Origin: Nomia melanderi
Taxonomy: Eukaryota; Arthropoda; Insecta; Hymenoptera; Halictidae
Assembly (NCBI RefSeq): GCF_051020985.1
Contig: NC_134999.1
Span: 23,965,160-24,029,159, forward strand
Reading direction: 5' to 3'
Length of the DNA stretch: 64,000 nucleotides
Within the stretch, counting starts at the first letter, position 1, and every line of letters starts with the position of its first letter. The notes under the pieces are model-generated. The model was not told the origin of the DNA. It was given only the letters and a program-made list of their open reading frames with translations, and ran no database searches. The position numbers were made by a program, and so were the translations under genes. Shown here in pieces: positions 11,205 to 22,175 of this stretch.

Positions 11205-11605
11205 GTTTGTTTTAGATTTGGAAATTTTGGGTCGTTTAGATTTCGAAATGTATTTTGGATTGTTCAGATTTAGATCGTTTAGATTTAGAAACCTGTTTGG
11301 AATCATTCAGGTTTAGAAACCTATTTTAGATTATTTAAGTTTAGAAATCTATTTTGGATCATTTAGAATTAGAAACCTATTTTACATCATTTAGGTTTAT
11401 AAATCTACTGTGGATCATTTAGGTTTAGAAATCTACTTTGAATCATTTAGAATTAGAAATCTGGTCTGGATCATTTAGATACAGAAATCTACTTTAGATC
11501 ATTTAGAATTAGAAATTTAGTCTGCATCATTTAAATATAGAAACCTTTTTTTAGATCATTTAGAATTAGAAATCTACTTTAGATCATTTAAGTTTATAAA
11601 TTCTT
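11205..11605 (+). repeat. minisatellite, about 30 bp unit
   Basis: Units of GATCATTTAGATTTAGAAAT followed by CTACTTTG repeat with variation over about 400 bp (at least 12 copies). The beginning is more diverged (TTTTGGATTGTTTAGATTTC). Confidence 0.9.
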
Positions 11606-12392
11606 AAATATAAATAAAGAATTCTTTCTCACAGACAATATAACAGAGAATCGATGACGATACCAAAGAGCTATAAATTCCAGAGGTGTCATCTATTTAA
11701 AAATAATTAAAAAGCACCACGAAGCGAGAAAATGTATTTGGAAATACCAAAACCAACTAAAAATTGAATTTTTGAAACTGTGAAAGATAACGACTGTATA
11801 TTCCAGCGAGTCAACGCTGGAATATATGTAACGAAATTAATTAAAAATATTTTAATGAGGAAGAAATAAGTTGCTTACAATGTTCAGCAGTTGATATAAA
11901 ATTAATAAAATTATATTTGAGAATATTTTTCTCTCGAGAAGACCTCATAAATATAACAGCATTAATTAAAGAGAAATCGAACTGTGCCTTTTAATTATAG
12001 AGGTATATGCATTTCATAATTCATTACCTAACCAGATATTCAACATTTTAAATCAGAATGAATACGAAATATTAATCAAGTGCGTTCTTTAAAATAATAT
12101 CATATTTTTATATTCCATATGTAAGTACATGTACATAAATATATATTATATATCGTACAATATAAATTTCCAATTAATTAAATACAATGAACAACTATTT
12201 TAATCATTTCTCGAGCAAGCATTCGTATGCTTTAATAATCACGAAAGGAGAACCAATAAATGTGTCATTTCAACCCATTTGAGTTCTACTATCAAAACTA
12301 TCTCGTAACAAAGTATTTACCATGCTTCGAAAAATAATCAACTAATAGCAGTTCGAAATCAACAATAGCAATACTTAGAGAATGAAATATCT
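11606..12392. other. AT-rich single-copy sequence
   Basis: No repeats except short AT runs near 12110-12170. No frame over 60 codons of interest. Confidence 0.4.
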
Positions 12393-12577
12393 CTTAAAAT
12401 GAGTCCAAACGCGGTGGGAATCGGACTGGTTTTACGAATTCAATGCAATTCTCGAACCTAAAGGCTCGTTTCCATGAAATCGAAAAACTAGTCCGATTCC
12501 CATCGTGTTTGTACTCGTTTTAATCAGCAGAATCTCAACAACTCATCGGTGCCACGATGGAGAAACTACGGTTAAAC
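12393..12577 (+). mobile_element. FB foldback element, left outer arm missing
   Basis: Core left arm TTAAAATGAGTCCAAACGCG, loop with CCTAAAGGCTCGTTTCCATG, complementary arm, then CATGCAACGAGGAATATTTC linker. The outer left arm is absent, so the copy is 5' truncated. Confidence 0.85.
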
Positions 12578-12639
12578 ATGCAACGAGGAATATTTCAGTT
12601 GCAGTAATTTCAAAAACTAAAAAGTAAACAAAAGTTTCA

Positions 12640-13680
12640 AAAACAAGATACCTTATTTCCTTTACCCAGTCCATTACCAAAGTCTCTTTTAGCAACAATC
12701 TAAAAACCTGAAGAAACCCACAACAAAACTGAACACTGTGTACACAATATAATTTCACCCACAAAAGCTTTATGATACTAAGTCCCACTCCAGTTTCCTC
12801 CAAAGCAAACTCCTTCAGCCACAGTTCTTCTGCTGCCTTCTTATTCAGGCACCTATGCAGCCCACACAATCCTCGTTTTCCCCCTGCTTGCTCCATAGAA
12901 ACACATCCTGACCTAACTCCGGCCAGCATCATCTTCATTTTTCCTTTTAAGGTGCCTAGACGCCACTGTCTCTATGTACCGTCTATTGTCCCCTATTTCT
13001 CCGGTCTAGCTTCTTCCTCTGCACGTCTTTGTCCCTGTCCACTCTGATTCTTTTGAGCCCTCGATACACCCCCCGCCCGCTGGAAACACTACTTTGCTAA
13101 TTTACTTTTCCAATTTCTCCGTGGGCTGGCTGTCTCCCCGCCGGTGTCTTTAATCTCTCTTTCATCTCTCCCTGCACGATCGTGCCCGACCTGGCCAACT
13201 TCGAATTTTACTCTTGACCTGGTACTCGACTCCATTCCGATGGAATATTACCGGCAAATCGAACAACCTCATCTGTCTCTGTCAGCCGGGCTGTTTTTCC
13301 CTTATTGCCCGCTCTTATCCGCCCCGGCCCGGAACCGTCTGTCGCGTTAAGTAAGCCAGACATTTAAATTTCTTCGCCACCTCGTATCTCCTGTCCCCGC
13401 CGCCGACTCGCTTTCCTCAATCTCTCCGATCCTCCTCGGATCTTGTCATATTCGTTTTAGTCGTGCTCGCAGCGAGCTCCTTTTCAGCTGTACATTTTCT
13501 TAGCGCCCTCGGTGCGTCCTCCATCTTCTTTTCGATGGTGCCGGTCTGCCATCTTGTATGCTGGTGATCAGGCTTTCAACTGCTTCTCACCTTTTTCCTT
13601 TTCGATGTCACTCTTCTGCGACCTCTGATCCAATTCTGCGAGGCTTGGAGGCGATGACTTCGATGGTATTTATAGTGATT
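12640..13680. other. long pyrimidine-rich single-copy block
   Basis: About 1 kb with high C+T on +, especially 12950-13620, rich in CTCC, TCTT and CCC. A minus-strand frame of 131 codons (12543-12938) overlaps the FB element at its end. It is Leu/Val/Glu-rich without a motif I recognise, so it is not called a gene. Possible roles include a regulatory or non-coding RNA region. Confidence 0.4.
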
Positions 13681-13845
13681 GTGTTTTTTTTATTTAATCA
13701 TTTGGTTTTTGCTTTCTGAGTATAAGACTGATATGGAAATGTGAAACTAAAATATTGAATTGTCTTGGTAGATCAAGAAAGTACCAGTTGTTGACTGGTT
13801 GAGAATTTTCGTGAATGATAGTCATTTGATGATCATTAGTGTTAA

Positions 13846-14072
13846 CGTTAGCTTCTCGAATGTTGTGGCAGTGAGTTACTGGTATCACGCCGGTTAAAAT
13901 GAGCCTAAACACGGTAGGAATCGGACTAGTTTCACGGATTTCGTGTAATTCCCGAATCTAAAGCCGCGTTTCCATGAAATCGAGAAACTAGTCCGATTCC
14001 CACCGTGTTTGGGCTCATTTTAATCAGCGCGATCCCAGGAACTCACTGCCACTATATTCAACAAGCTAACGT
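13846..14072 (+). mobile_element. FB foldback element, full copy
   Basis: Starts CGTTAGCTTCTCGAATGTTG and ends CAACAAGCTAACG, so the outer ends are complementary. Core arms differ slightly (GAGCCTAAACACGGTAGG on the left against CCCACCGTGTTTGGGCTC on the right), so the changes are not compensated. Confidence 0.9.
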
Positions 14073-14109
14073 GGAAATCCCCACAACTAAAATTTTCTTC
14101 ATGAACTGT

Positions 14110-14580
14110 CGATGACTCCGCAAAATGTCCATGTTACACTCCATTGCTCATCGATCACCTACATCGGTGGCCCGTTCCGTCTCTACAGGCGAACATCGCG
14201 AGCACGCGACCGGCGAGATGAAAGACGCCGCAGGACGGTTAAGTGACACGCGAGAACCAGTCGCTTTCGTTCCGCGTCTTCCCCGGAAACGCGGCGGCGG
14301 GGTTAGAAATGACTATTGGGGTCGCCGAAACGAGACGCTAACGAGACGATACTGTAGGCGGCGCGGTCGCGGGCAAAGAAAGCGGGGGCGGGTAAACACG
14401 GAGGCACAAAGAAGCCGAGGAGCCGCGTGAGACAACGAACGAGATGAAGCGAAAGAGGATACTAGAGGAGATAAAGGAGACGGACGAGAGCACGGACTCG
14501 GGAAATGATTAATAAAAGGAGAAAGCGGAGGAGAGAGTGCCACCTGAAAAATGAATGAGGGAGCTTGAAAGATATTTTAA
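14110..14580. other. CpG-rich block passing into a purine tract
   Basis: CpG-dense to about 14410, then nearly 160 bp dominated by A and G on + (GAGATGAAGCGAAAGAGG-like). A 101-codon frame at 14125-14430 is Arg-rich with no domain. No gene is called. Confidence 0.4.
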
Positions 14581-14606
14581 CTCATTTCACTGCGAGACAT
14601 TTTCGT

Positions 14607-14623
14607 GGGGGGGGGGGGGGGGG
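14607..14623 (+). repeat. run of 17 G
   Basis: An uninterrupted mononucleotide run of 17 G. It is very unusual in an AT-rich genome and prone to G-quadruplex formation and to sequencing length error. Confidence 0.95.
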
Positions 14624-14879
14624 TGTACTGTTAGAGCTGGCTAACGGACGTCTCGTTATTGTTTCTGTTAATCCCTTCGCGACCCGAGATGGCTTAAGCC
14701 TGTGTACTCGAGGATGTTTCTTATTATAAGTATCGGGCTTTTTGGTGAATGAGCTTCTTTGTGGGGCTTTGGGTTGGTTTGGTTGTAGTGTGGTTAGGTC
14801 TGTTTTCGTATTTGTAGGTTTGTTTTCGTTTTTGTTTCTGTTTGCATTTCTGGCTTTGTGTGTATATGTATAGACATGA

Positions 14880-15185
14880 TTGTTGCTATATCTATATCTG
14901 TATATCTATATATCCATATATCTATATATCTATATATCTATATATCCATATATCTATATATCTATATATCTATATATCTATATATCTATATATCTATATA
15001 TCTATATATCACTATATCTATACATCAGTATATCTATATATCAGTATATCTATATATCTATATCTCTATATTCCTATATCTCAGCTCTACATTTCTATAT
15101 CTATATCTCATCTCTATATTTATATATCTGTATATTTGTCTATCTCTATATCTCTATATCTCTATATCTCTATTTATCTCTAAGA
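14880..15185. repeat. microsatellite, TATATC/TCTATA type
   Basis: About 300 bp of ATCTATAT units with C variants. Three overlapping frames encode Ile/Tyr/Ser/Leu peptides created by the repeat and are not genes. Confidence 0.95.
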
Positions 15186-15528
15186 AATCACTACAGTTTC
15201 AATATCGTCATATCAAAGAAACCAGAGACAACGATCACCTCGAACCCAACTTTCTCACAAGAACCACAGTCCGAAACGATCCTCAAGCCCCAGTAAAATT
15301 TCTCAGCGATCCTATTCATATCTCCCTATAATTTCATTCCATTAACAACGGAACGTCCAACTACAATATCAAGTACCAGATTAAAACATTCCATTCCAGA
15401 TTACAGGAATAAAAATACTTCATTACACCCGACGAAATTGAACTTCCCATTTGAAATATTGTTTCCTCCCTGGTTTAAATAAATTTTCGACGAATTTTAT
15501 TTAACTCCGGTTTCCCATATCTCCTCCA

Positions 15529-15530
<2 letters not shown>
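15186..15530. other. single-copy sequence, C/A-rich then AT-rich
   Basis: No repeats and no coding frame beyond the tail of the microsatellite frames. Confidence 0.35.

Positions 15531-15532
<2 letters not shown>

Positions 15533-15563
<31 letters not shown>
15533..15563. repeat. (CT)n microsatellite
   Basis: About 15 uninterrupted CT dinucleotides, followed by a pyrimidine-rich tract to about 15720. Confidence 0.95.
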
Positions 15564-15566
<3 letters not shown>

Positions 15567-15844
15567 ACCCCCAGTCTCATTCTCTTTTTCCCTTCTCCTT
15601 TTTGCGGCGCTGTTCTACTACCGCTTCTTTTATTTCGCGATGTTTCCACTATTATCATTGTTCCTATCTATCTTCGTCCTCCTTTTTCCTCGCTGTAATC
15701 CTTCTGTCAACCGCGCAAGACATGATTCCGATAAAAAACGAATCGAACGGAGGAAACACTCGCTACCTCTGTTTCAATATTTAACTGTAAACTTTAGATT
15801 GTCGATGGAGAAAACAAATTTCTTATTGATATGCGATCCTTATG

Positions 15845-15957
15845 AACATATTCATAAATAATAAAATGAAATATAATAAAATACTAAAATAATAATAATG
15901 ATAATAACAATAAAATAAAATATATAAAAATTCTTATAAATAATAAAATATAATAAA

Positions 15958-15991
<34 letters not shown>

Positions 15992-16190
15992 GTAAAATAT
16001 ATAATAAAACTAAGTATAATATAATATAATAAAATATTAAAATTCTTATAAATAATGAAATGAAACGAAATATACAATAAAATAATATAAAATAATGATA
16101 ACAATATAATATAATATAATAATATAATAATAATAATAAAATGAAATACAATATAACAAAATGAAATAAAAATTCTGTATAAATATAACT
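15845..16190. repeat. TAA/TAAAAT microsatellite tract
   Basis: AATAATAAT, AATATAAT and AAAATA units over about 340 bp. The minus frame of 123 codons here is an Ile/Tyr/Leu artefact. Confidence 0.9.
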
Positions 16191-17153
16191 GTTTATTTTA
16201 AGGTGTCGATCGTTGCGAAACAAGGCACCGGAAGTGGTTTCTACCGGTAGCTCTCGTGTTAATCAAATCAAATTATAAATTTGGTCTTAATCCTTTGCAC
16301 TCCGAATTTCTATCATATTTTTCCTTGACAGCTCTGTTACTACATTTGCTTTAATTTCGATATTCCACCTGAATATGAATATTTCAATGAAAAATCAATT
16401 ACGATTGTTTGAGTCACTCTAATTACATTATATAAGAATAACTTCCGTTATTTTAGTTCCTTTGGAAAATTTTCCGATAAATTAATCACGCGCCATATTA
16501 GACTATAATTGAATACAATAAAGTTAATAAAGAATTCTCACGTGAACAATCGAGAATATCGCGGTAATTATTCAATCGTAGAAAAACTTTTTAATCCATT
16601 TAGTCGCATCGATCGTTTTTAATTAAATTAATCACAGTCTGTATTATACTATTCTCGAATAAAATCAATTATAAACTTTCTAAATTACAGTACGTATTTA
16701 CACAATCGAGTGTTCCGAGCATTCAATGAAGATGAATACACGATCCGGAAAAAGTAGATATTATTCGGACGAATATCCCTGAATTATAACTTGTTACTCA
16801 AAGAACACCGAGCGCAGCATTCATTCCGCGCCAGCCGAGTACAGCGGCTGTATTTTCCCGTACATTAAATTTTAATGAAATCCGAATCCGCCGGGGCCTT
16901 TTTAGACTGCGCTGATATTTGAGATTAATATTTTATTATGCTGTCTGTTCCATGAAAGCGGGAAATGAACGTTTCATGCGACGCGGTGTTCACGGGTTCT
17001 TTATTAATACGGTGGAAATATTTTAGGTTCGGATTTTCTGATATTTTCTGATATTTTCTGACGTCAGTCGTGTTCGTTTGCTGGTGTGATGACGTATGTT
17101 CGACAGTAGACTAACTATGTGCTGTTGTTGAAAATAAATAAATGAGTAAATTT
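16191..17153. other. AT-rich single-copy sequence
   Basis: TTAATCCTTTGCACTCCG near 16287 looks like a degraded TTAACCCTTTGCACTCG element end. A short ATATTTTCTG triplication lies at 17039-17060. Otherwise no feature is seen. Confidence 0.4.
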
Positions 17154-17192
17154 ACGTCGCGTTTGGGCTCATTTTAATGAGAAAAATCTCAA
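17154..17192. mobile_element. FB element, isolated arm
   Basis: TTTACGTCGCGTTTGGGCTC followed by ATTTTAATGAG: a right arm of the GACGTAAA sub-type with no left partner. It is followed by 28 bp and then a full copy, so the locus may have held three units. Confidence 0.7.
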
Positions 17193-17220
17193 TGTTTTCA
17201 GTAATTCAACAGTAATTTTT

Positions 17221-17447
17221 ACGTTAGCTTCTCAAATATAGTGGCAGTGAGTTTCTGAGATTGAGCTGATTAAAATGAGCCCAAACACGGTGGGAATCGG
17301 ACTAGTTTCACGAATTTCATATAATTTTCGAACTTAAAGGCGCGTTTCCATGAAATTGAAAAACTAGTCCGATTCCCACCGTGTTTGGGATCATTTTAAT
17401 GAGAAAAATCTTAACATTTCATTGGTACGATTGAGATGCTAAGGTTA
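17221..17447 (+). mobile_element. FB foldback element, first unit of a dimer
   Basis: Full copy with long complementary arms and the loop GAACTTAAAGGCGCGTTTCC. It is nearly identical to the copy at 34893, including the unusual right outer arm AATGAGAAAAATC. It is followed by the linker CATGCAGTGAGGAAAATTTC and a second unit. Confidence 0.9.
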
Positions 17448-17485
17448 AACATGCAGTGAGGAAAATTTCAGCTGCTGTCATTTGA

Positions 17486-17709
17486 ACGTTAGCTTCTCAG
17501 ATATAGTGGCAGTGAGTTTTTGAGACTGCGCTGATTAAAATGAGCCCAAACACGGTGGGAATCGGACTAGTTTTAAGAATTTCGTGTAATTTTCGAACTT
17601 AAAGGCGCGTTTCCATTAAATCGAAAACCTAATCCGATTCCCACCGTGTTTGGGCTCATTTTAACCAGGAGAATCTCACTGAACCACTAGTGCAACGTTT
17701 GAGAAGGTC
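17486..17709 (+). mobile_element. FB foldback element, second unit of a dimer
   Basis: Starts 265 bp after the preceding copy in the same orientation. The right arm has two mismatches near CCTAATCCGATTCC and the outer end has diverged (CACTAGTGCAACGTTTGAG). Confidence 0.9.
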
Positions 17710-18320
17710 CAACTGAAACGACTGCATGTGAAATTTTCATCGGTGCGATTCGTTCATACGATAAGGAGAGAAACGCAGGAACTCGATGGACAGTTACGTC
17801 TAACCGTGTAATCAGCAACAAAAGTAACCGGCGGGTGCAGTTACCCGTCCATGCCGCTGCATTACAGTTCCAAGGAGGTATCCGCAGCGCGCAGCGTCAG
17901 CTTCAAAACTTTGCGTCGCTGAATTATGCGCCGCAAGAGTGTTTCTCGCGATGATATTAAACCTATTTGGAGAGGCGAAACACGAAGGCATAAGCGGCAG
18001 CGCGATTCTACCGTAATATATTCACCGTGTGAAACTAACTTCTGCCGGACCCGAAACGTTTATGACAGAGCTATTCAATTTATAGTCAGCGCAATCCCCT
18101 TCGTGAATTAAACAGGCGGGACGCGATTATCCTCGTCACAAATTCGAAGCAGATTTCTATATTATCTTGTTCCTGTGTACACCCCCGGCTGTAAGGGCCT
18201 CGACGACAAAAGTGATGTTTTCCACGTTTCGTTGAACCGACGGTTCCTTTTCGAAGGTAGTCGCGAGGAGATTACGCTTTTGAAAGTAGGATGTACACTG
18301 TATTATCATTTCATGTACAA
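17710..18320. other. single-copy, moderately GC-rich sequence
   Basis: CpG-containing stretch with short frames of 61 codons (17926-18111) and 69 codons (18175-18384) without domains. No gene is called. Confidence 0.35.
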
Positions 18321-18324
18321 ATCA

Positions 18325-18510
18325 GCCCTTTGCGGACGAATGTCGAGATTCCGGCAGATCGGGTGTTCATATTTCGAAGAATAAGTTGCGAACAAATGGT
18401 GGTTTCCCGTTTTTCTACTGATTAAGCAATCGATGTATAATTTCACTTCATGTGCCGAAGGTTTTGTACATTTCAAGGACAAATAACGGTAGAAAATAGA
18501 AGCAATCGGG
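18325..18510 (+). mobile_element. CCCTTTGCGGACGAATGTCG-type dispersed repeat
   Basis: Begins GCCCTTTGCGGACGAATGTC and runs to about 18510. It matches 46540-46746 in reverse complement and the start of the segment at 40880. The other loci have TTAA next to CCCTTTGCGGACG, which suggests another TTAA-bounded family. Confidence 0.6.
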
Positions 18511-18596
18511 GAGACAGAGAAAGAGGAATTGCAGATCGACATGTAACATGCAAATTTTGTTAAGTAATTCATCGTCCTAGGAATCTCCTAGGAAAT

Positions 18597-18823
18597 CTTA
18601 GCTTTTCGAACGTAGCGCCATTAGTTTGTTGAGATTGCGCTGATTAAAATGAGCCCAAATACGGTGGGAATCGGAGTAGTTTTTCGATTTCATGGAAACG
18701 CGCCTTTAAGTTCGAGAATTACACGAAATTCGTGAAACTAGTCCGATTCCCACCGTGTTTGGACTCATTTTAATCGGCACAATCTCAGCAACTCACTGCC
18801 ACAACATTCGAGAAGGTAATGTT
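18597..18823 (-). mobile_element. FB foldback element, full copy, inverted
   Basis: The loop reads GGAAACGCGCCTTTAAGTTC, so this copy is in minus orientation. The left arm has GGAGTAG where the right arm has CTAGTCC, an uncompensated difference. It ends CATTCGAGAAGGTAATGTTA. Confidence 0.9.
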
Positions 18824-18829
18824 AACACC

Positions 18830-19794
18830 AATGATTATTAAATTACTATCATTCAAGAAAATCCTCAACCACTCAACAATTCTCCAAATTTAGTCGTACA
18901 TTCTGAATCGACTTTTCGAACTTTCCAACGATCATAAAATTAACCACAGGAAACGTCCGGAATTCAATTGAGAAAGAACAACTCAACCGAGAAAATAATT
19001 TTAAATTGCAATTTCAAAAATTGTCTTTCATCTTCGATAAAAATTCTAATAATTACAGTAATCTTACCATCCGTCTTAAACGTTCACAAAATTAACTATA
19101 AGAAATTTCTAAAATCACTCGAGAAAAACAATTAAACTTAGAATGTAATTTCCAATTAAAATTTCGGAAAATGCAATTAATTTCTAATTAAAATTTCGGA
19201 AAATTCTATTAATTACAGTAATCTAAATCCTCCAACGTAACACCATTCCACCATAAAGCTCAATAATTCCATTCCCAAAAACGCTGACCCCAAAAATTGA
19301 TGTGCCACCAAAACTTATTTAAGTTTAACATCAGAACTCATTGCCAAGGAAAAAGTTGCATCAATTAACCTGAAGAATAGCGTGCTTAGATGTTGCGCCG
19401 CGGAAAACTGCACGATAACTTGGAGTAACAGATGCTCCGGAACAAAAAGGTTAATTACTCGGTTGACCAGGTCAGCGCAACCAGGCGCCGGAAGTGCTCG
19501 GTGTCCAGACGTTGTAACACGGAAAGTTTTATGATGAAGTAGAAATTCGAACTTCCGCCGGCGGCAATCTTTTTCTTCCTGCGGGAGGATGCTCGGCTGA
19601 TTTCCTTCTTACAGGATAATTACTTCATCGATCACGGCCCTTCGAAATCTTGTTGCACAACATGCCGAACGAATTGGGTGGTTCGCTGACCTTTTTATTT
19701 CCTTCGGGGCATTCGCGAGGCAGTGGATAGAGAATCTTATCGTAATTTTGTTAGCATGTGAATTAATTAGCGAGATGCTCGGTGGAGTGTGAAA
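18830..19794. other. single-copy sequence, AT-rich then mixed
   Basis: Two diverged copies of a TTTC(A/G)ATTAAAATTTCGG(A/G)AA stretch occur near 19150-19200. A mixed-composition part runs from 19320 to 19740. No gene is seen. Confidence 0.4.
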
Positions 19795-20000
19795 TGAAAT
19801 ATTAATAATAATAATTATTATTATTTAATAAATTTAAAAGATAACAAAGGACGTGAATAAGAAACTAAAAATAATTTTAATATTATTATTATTATTATTT
19901 CATATTATATATTATAATTATATTATATTATATTACACATATTATATTATATATTATTATTATTATAAATAATAAATAATAATAATTATTATTATTACTT
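19795..20000. repeat. TAA/TTA microsatellite, partly self-complementary
   Basis: AATAATAATAATTATTATTA is followed further on by TATTATTATTATT and then AATAATAATTATTATTATTA. Long A/T inverted repeats are therefore possible. Confidence 0.85.
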
Positions 20001-20599
20001 GTAATAATGTGAAACGAAATGGAATGAAGTTGAATATTTTAGAAAGTTTTGAATTCAAATGAGAAGTTAAAAGTAATTTTTTAACAATTGAACAATAATT
20101 TAACTACAATAATTCAACAATAATTTAATAATAACTTTTAATTGAGCTAAATTCTTGTAATTGTTATTAAGAAGTAAATCGTGGAGTGTGAAATAAAATA
20201 TTAAATTTTACGTTGTTTTGTTTTATGTTATTAGAAATAATTATTCACTTTTGTCTATTGTATGTATAATAATTATTATATGTGGGATGATTGTTTAATA
20301 AATTTAGAATCAGATGAATGAGGAATTCAAGTGAGAAGTTAAAAATAATTTTTTAACAATTTAATTAAACTAATGATGGTCTCGAAAATAAAATGATATT
20401 GTATATAATATAAATTTATATAAAAGTTGCACTGTAAATATTTTTTACATATTGTTATAAAATTCTTGTATTATTATTATTCAGATATAAAACCAACAAT
20501 TTCCTTTTTTATATTTATAACATTGATGAATAAAGAATTCAAATATTAAGTTAATCATTTTTAAACAATTCAATAATTCTCAATTAAATAATTAATATT
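20001..20599. other. AT-rich low-complexity sequence
   Basis: Recurrent AATTCAAATGAGAAGTTAAAA-like stretches (near 20050 and 20320) indicate decayed duplication. No coding frame. Confidence 0.4.
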
Positions 20600-20910
20600 T
20601 CTAATTAATATTTCAGTAGCAATAAAAAATCACTTTGTTATAATTCTGTAATATTGTTCAACAAAGAAATCAAATACGAAGTTAAAAATTCAGTAACAAT
20701 AAAAAATCACTTTGTTACAATTCTTTAATATTGTTAAACAAAGGAATCAAATATGAAGTTAATAATTCAGTAATAATAAAAAAAAACTTTGTTATAATTC
20801 TTTTACATCCATAAACAAAGAAATCAAGTGTGAATTTTGTATTATTTCTAATTAATAATTTAATAATAAAATATCAGTTTGTTATAATTCTTTAATATTG
20901 ATAAATAAAG
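20600..20910 (+). repeat. degenerate tandem array, about 76 bp unit
   Basis: AATAAAAAATCACTTTGTTA recurs at 20621, 20698 and, diverged, near 20773 and 20865. Each is followed by an ATTCTTTAATATTG stretch and an AACAAAGAAATCAAAT stretch. It directly precedes the splice motif at 20911. Confidence 0.75.
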
Positions 20911-20938
20911 ATTCGTCTGTTTCTTGTTTCAGGTGAGT
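20911..20938 (+). promoter_or_regulatory. candidate recursive splice site (ratchet point)
   Basis: The polypyrimidine stretch CTGTTTCTTGTTTCAG is followed without a gap by GTGAGT: the AG is at 20931-20932 and the donor at 20933-20938. A juxtaposed strong 3' and 5' splice site is the known motif of recursive splice sites in long insect introns (established knowledge). No long coding region is found anywhere in the window, which fits a large intron on the + strand. It could instead be an ordinary acceptor of an unrecognised exon. Confidence 0.55.
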
Positions 20939-20973
20939 GTCTATGGTTGTTCAACACTAATGCACTGAAACAC
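20933..20973 (+). other. candidate 41 bp recursive-splice exon
   Basis: The segment between the AG at 20931-20932 and a second good donor (CAC then GTGAGTATTTC, donor at 20974) would be a 41-base exon. Such a 'recursive exon' is typically skipped after first-step splicing regenerates a donor. A 78-codon frame (20947-21183) follows in otherwise single-copy sequence, but I do not recognise its product. Confidence 0.35.
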
Positions 20974-20979
20974 GTGAGT

Positions 20980-21189
20980 ATTTCTAGATACAAAGTTGGA
21001 AGAATCTACCAAAGAAGTATTGGGATACATAAATCCACTTTAACGTGGGTGTTATATGGATACAGATGGTCCGGCGGAAAGTCCTTGCGCCTTTTAGTAG
21101 ATTGTAATACACCAGTAATATGTTCAGGAACTTCCCGAACTACTCTCATAAAAATTTGCTCACTTCCCATGGAAGCTATTTAGAATTTT
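20980..21189 (+). other. single-copy stretch after the splice motif
   Basis: About 200 bp of mixed composition between two AT-rich arrays, open in one frame to a stop at 21183 (Ile/Ser/Arg-rich, no motif). Its higher complexity than its surroundings makes it a candidate for conserved intronic sequence. Confidence 0.35.
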
Positions 21190-21800
21190 TAACTTTAATT
21201 TCAGTTTCATTTTAAAATTTCATTTTTCATTTAAATTCGAATTTAATTTCAATTTTAATTTTAATTTTAGTTTAATCTCAGTATTTTCATTTCAATTGTA
21301 ATTAATTTTAACTTTATTTTTAGTTTAATCTTAGAATTTTCATTTCAATTGTAATTAATTTTAATTTTAATTATAGTTTAATCTTAGAATTTTAATTTCA
21401 ATTGTAATTAATTTTAATTTTAATTATAGTTTAATCTTAGAATTTTCATTTCAATTGTAATTAACTTTAACTTTAATTTTAATATTAGAATTTTCACTTC
21501 AATTGTAATTAATTTTAATTTTAATTCTAGTTTAGTCTTAGAATTTTCATTTGGATTGTAATTAATTTTAATCTTAATTTTAGTTTAATATTAGAATTTT
21601 TATTTCAGTTGCAATTAATTTTAACTTTAATTTCAATCTTAGAATTTTCATTTCAATTGTAATTAATTTTACCTTCAATTTCAGATTAATCTCAGTATTT
21701 TCATTTCAATTTCAACCAATTCCAGCTTCAGTTTTATTTTAATATCGGAACTCCCATTCTAATTTCAGTTACCGTCACTCTAATTCAATTTTCAACATTA
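21190..21800 (+). repeat. tandem array, about 54 bp unit
   Basis: Units of AGAATTTTCATTTCAATTGT, AATTAATTTTAATTTTAATT and TAGTTTAATCTT repeat about ten times. The ends are more diverged. Confidence 0.9.
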
Positions 21801-22175
21801 AATTTAATTTCAACGTCAAAACATTTTGCTTCAAAGTATTTCACGAGTATTTTATCAAACAGAAGCGACTATTCATAATGAAAAATATCGCGTGCTACAA
21901 AGAGTTAATATTCTGTCCTCTGGGAAATAGTTAGACATGCTCGGATAAATGTCGATTTTTCAAAAGAGACCGGGAAACGATGACTGGCGAAGATAGAATA
22001 TTGTTGTTCCGTTGCGGCGCAGTTTGCCAAGTCAACTTTTATACAGCAGCACTTTCACCGCTCTAGAGTGACGCATGGCCGTGCTATTTCGGCAGTTTGT
22101 TAGGACAACAAGGGGACAATTTTACGATACGGTGAAATATTTGTAGAGTCGCTCGTAACTGTTACCTTTCAAAGT
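21801..22175. other. single-copy sequence
   Basis: Mixed composition between two arrays. No coding frame is recognised. Confidence 0.4.

Noticed and set aside
12543..12938. 131-codon frame on -
   Set aside because: Part of it is the FB element and the rest is single-copy without any recognisable motif, so it could be coding only by chance. Homology search would decide.
14842..15331. Three frames of 113-157 codons
   Set aside because: Direct translation of the TATATC microsatellite.
15852..16223. 123-codon frame on -, Tyr/Ile/Leu-rich, looks membrane-like
   Set aside because: It is a TAA-type microsatellite, and the hydrophobicity is a by-product of A/T composition.
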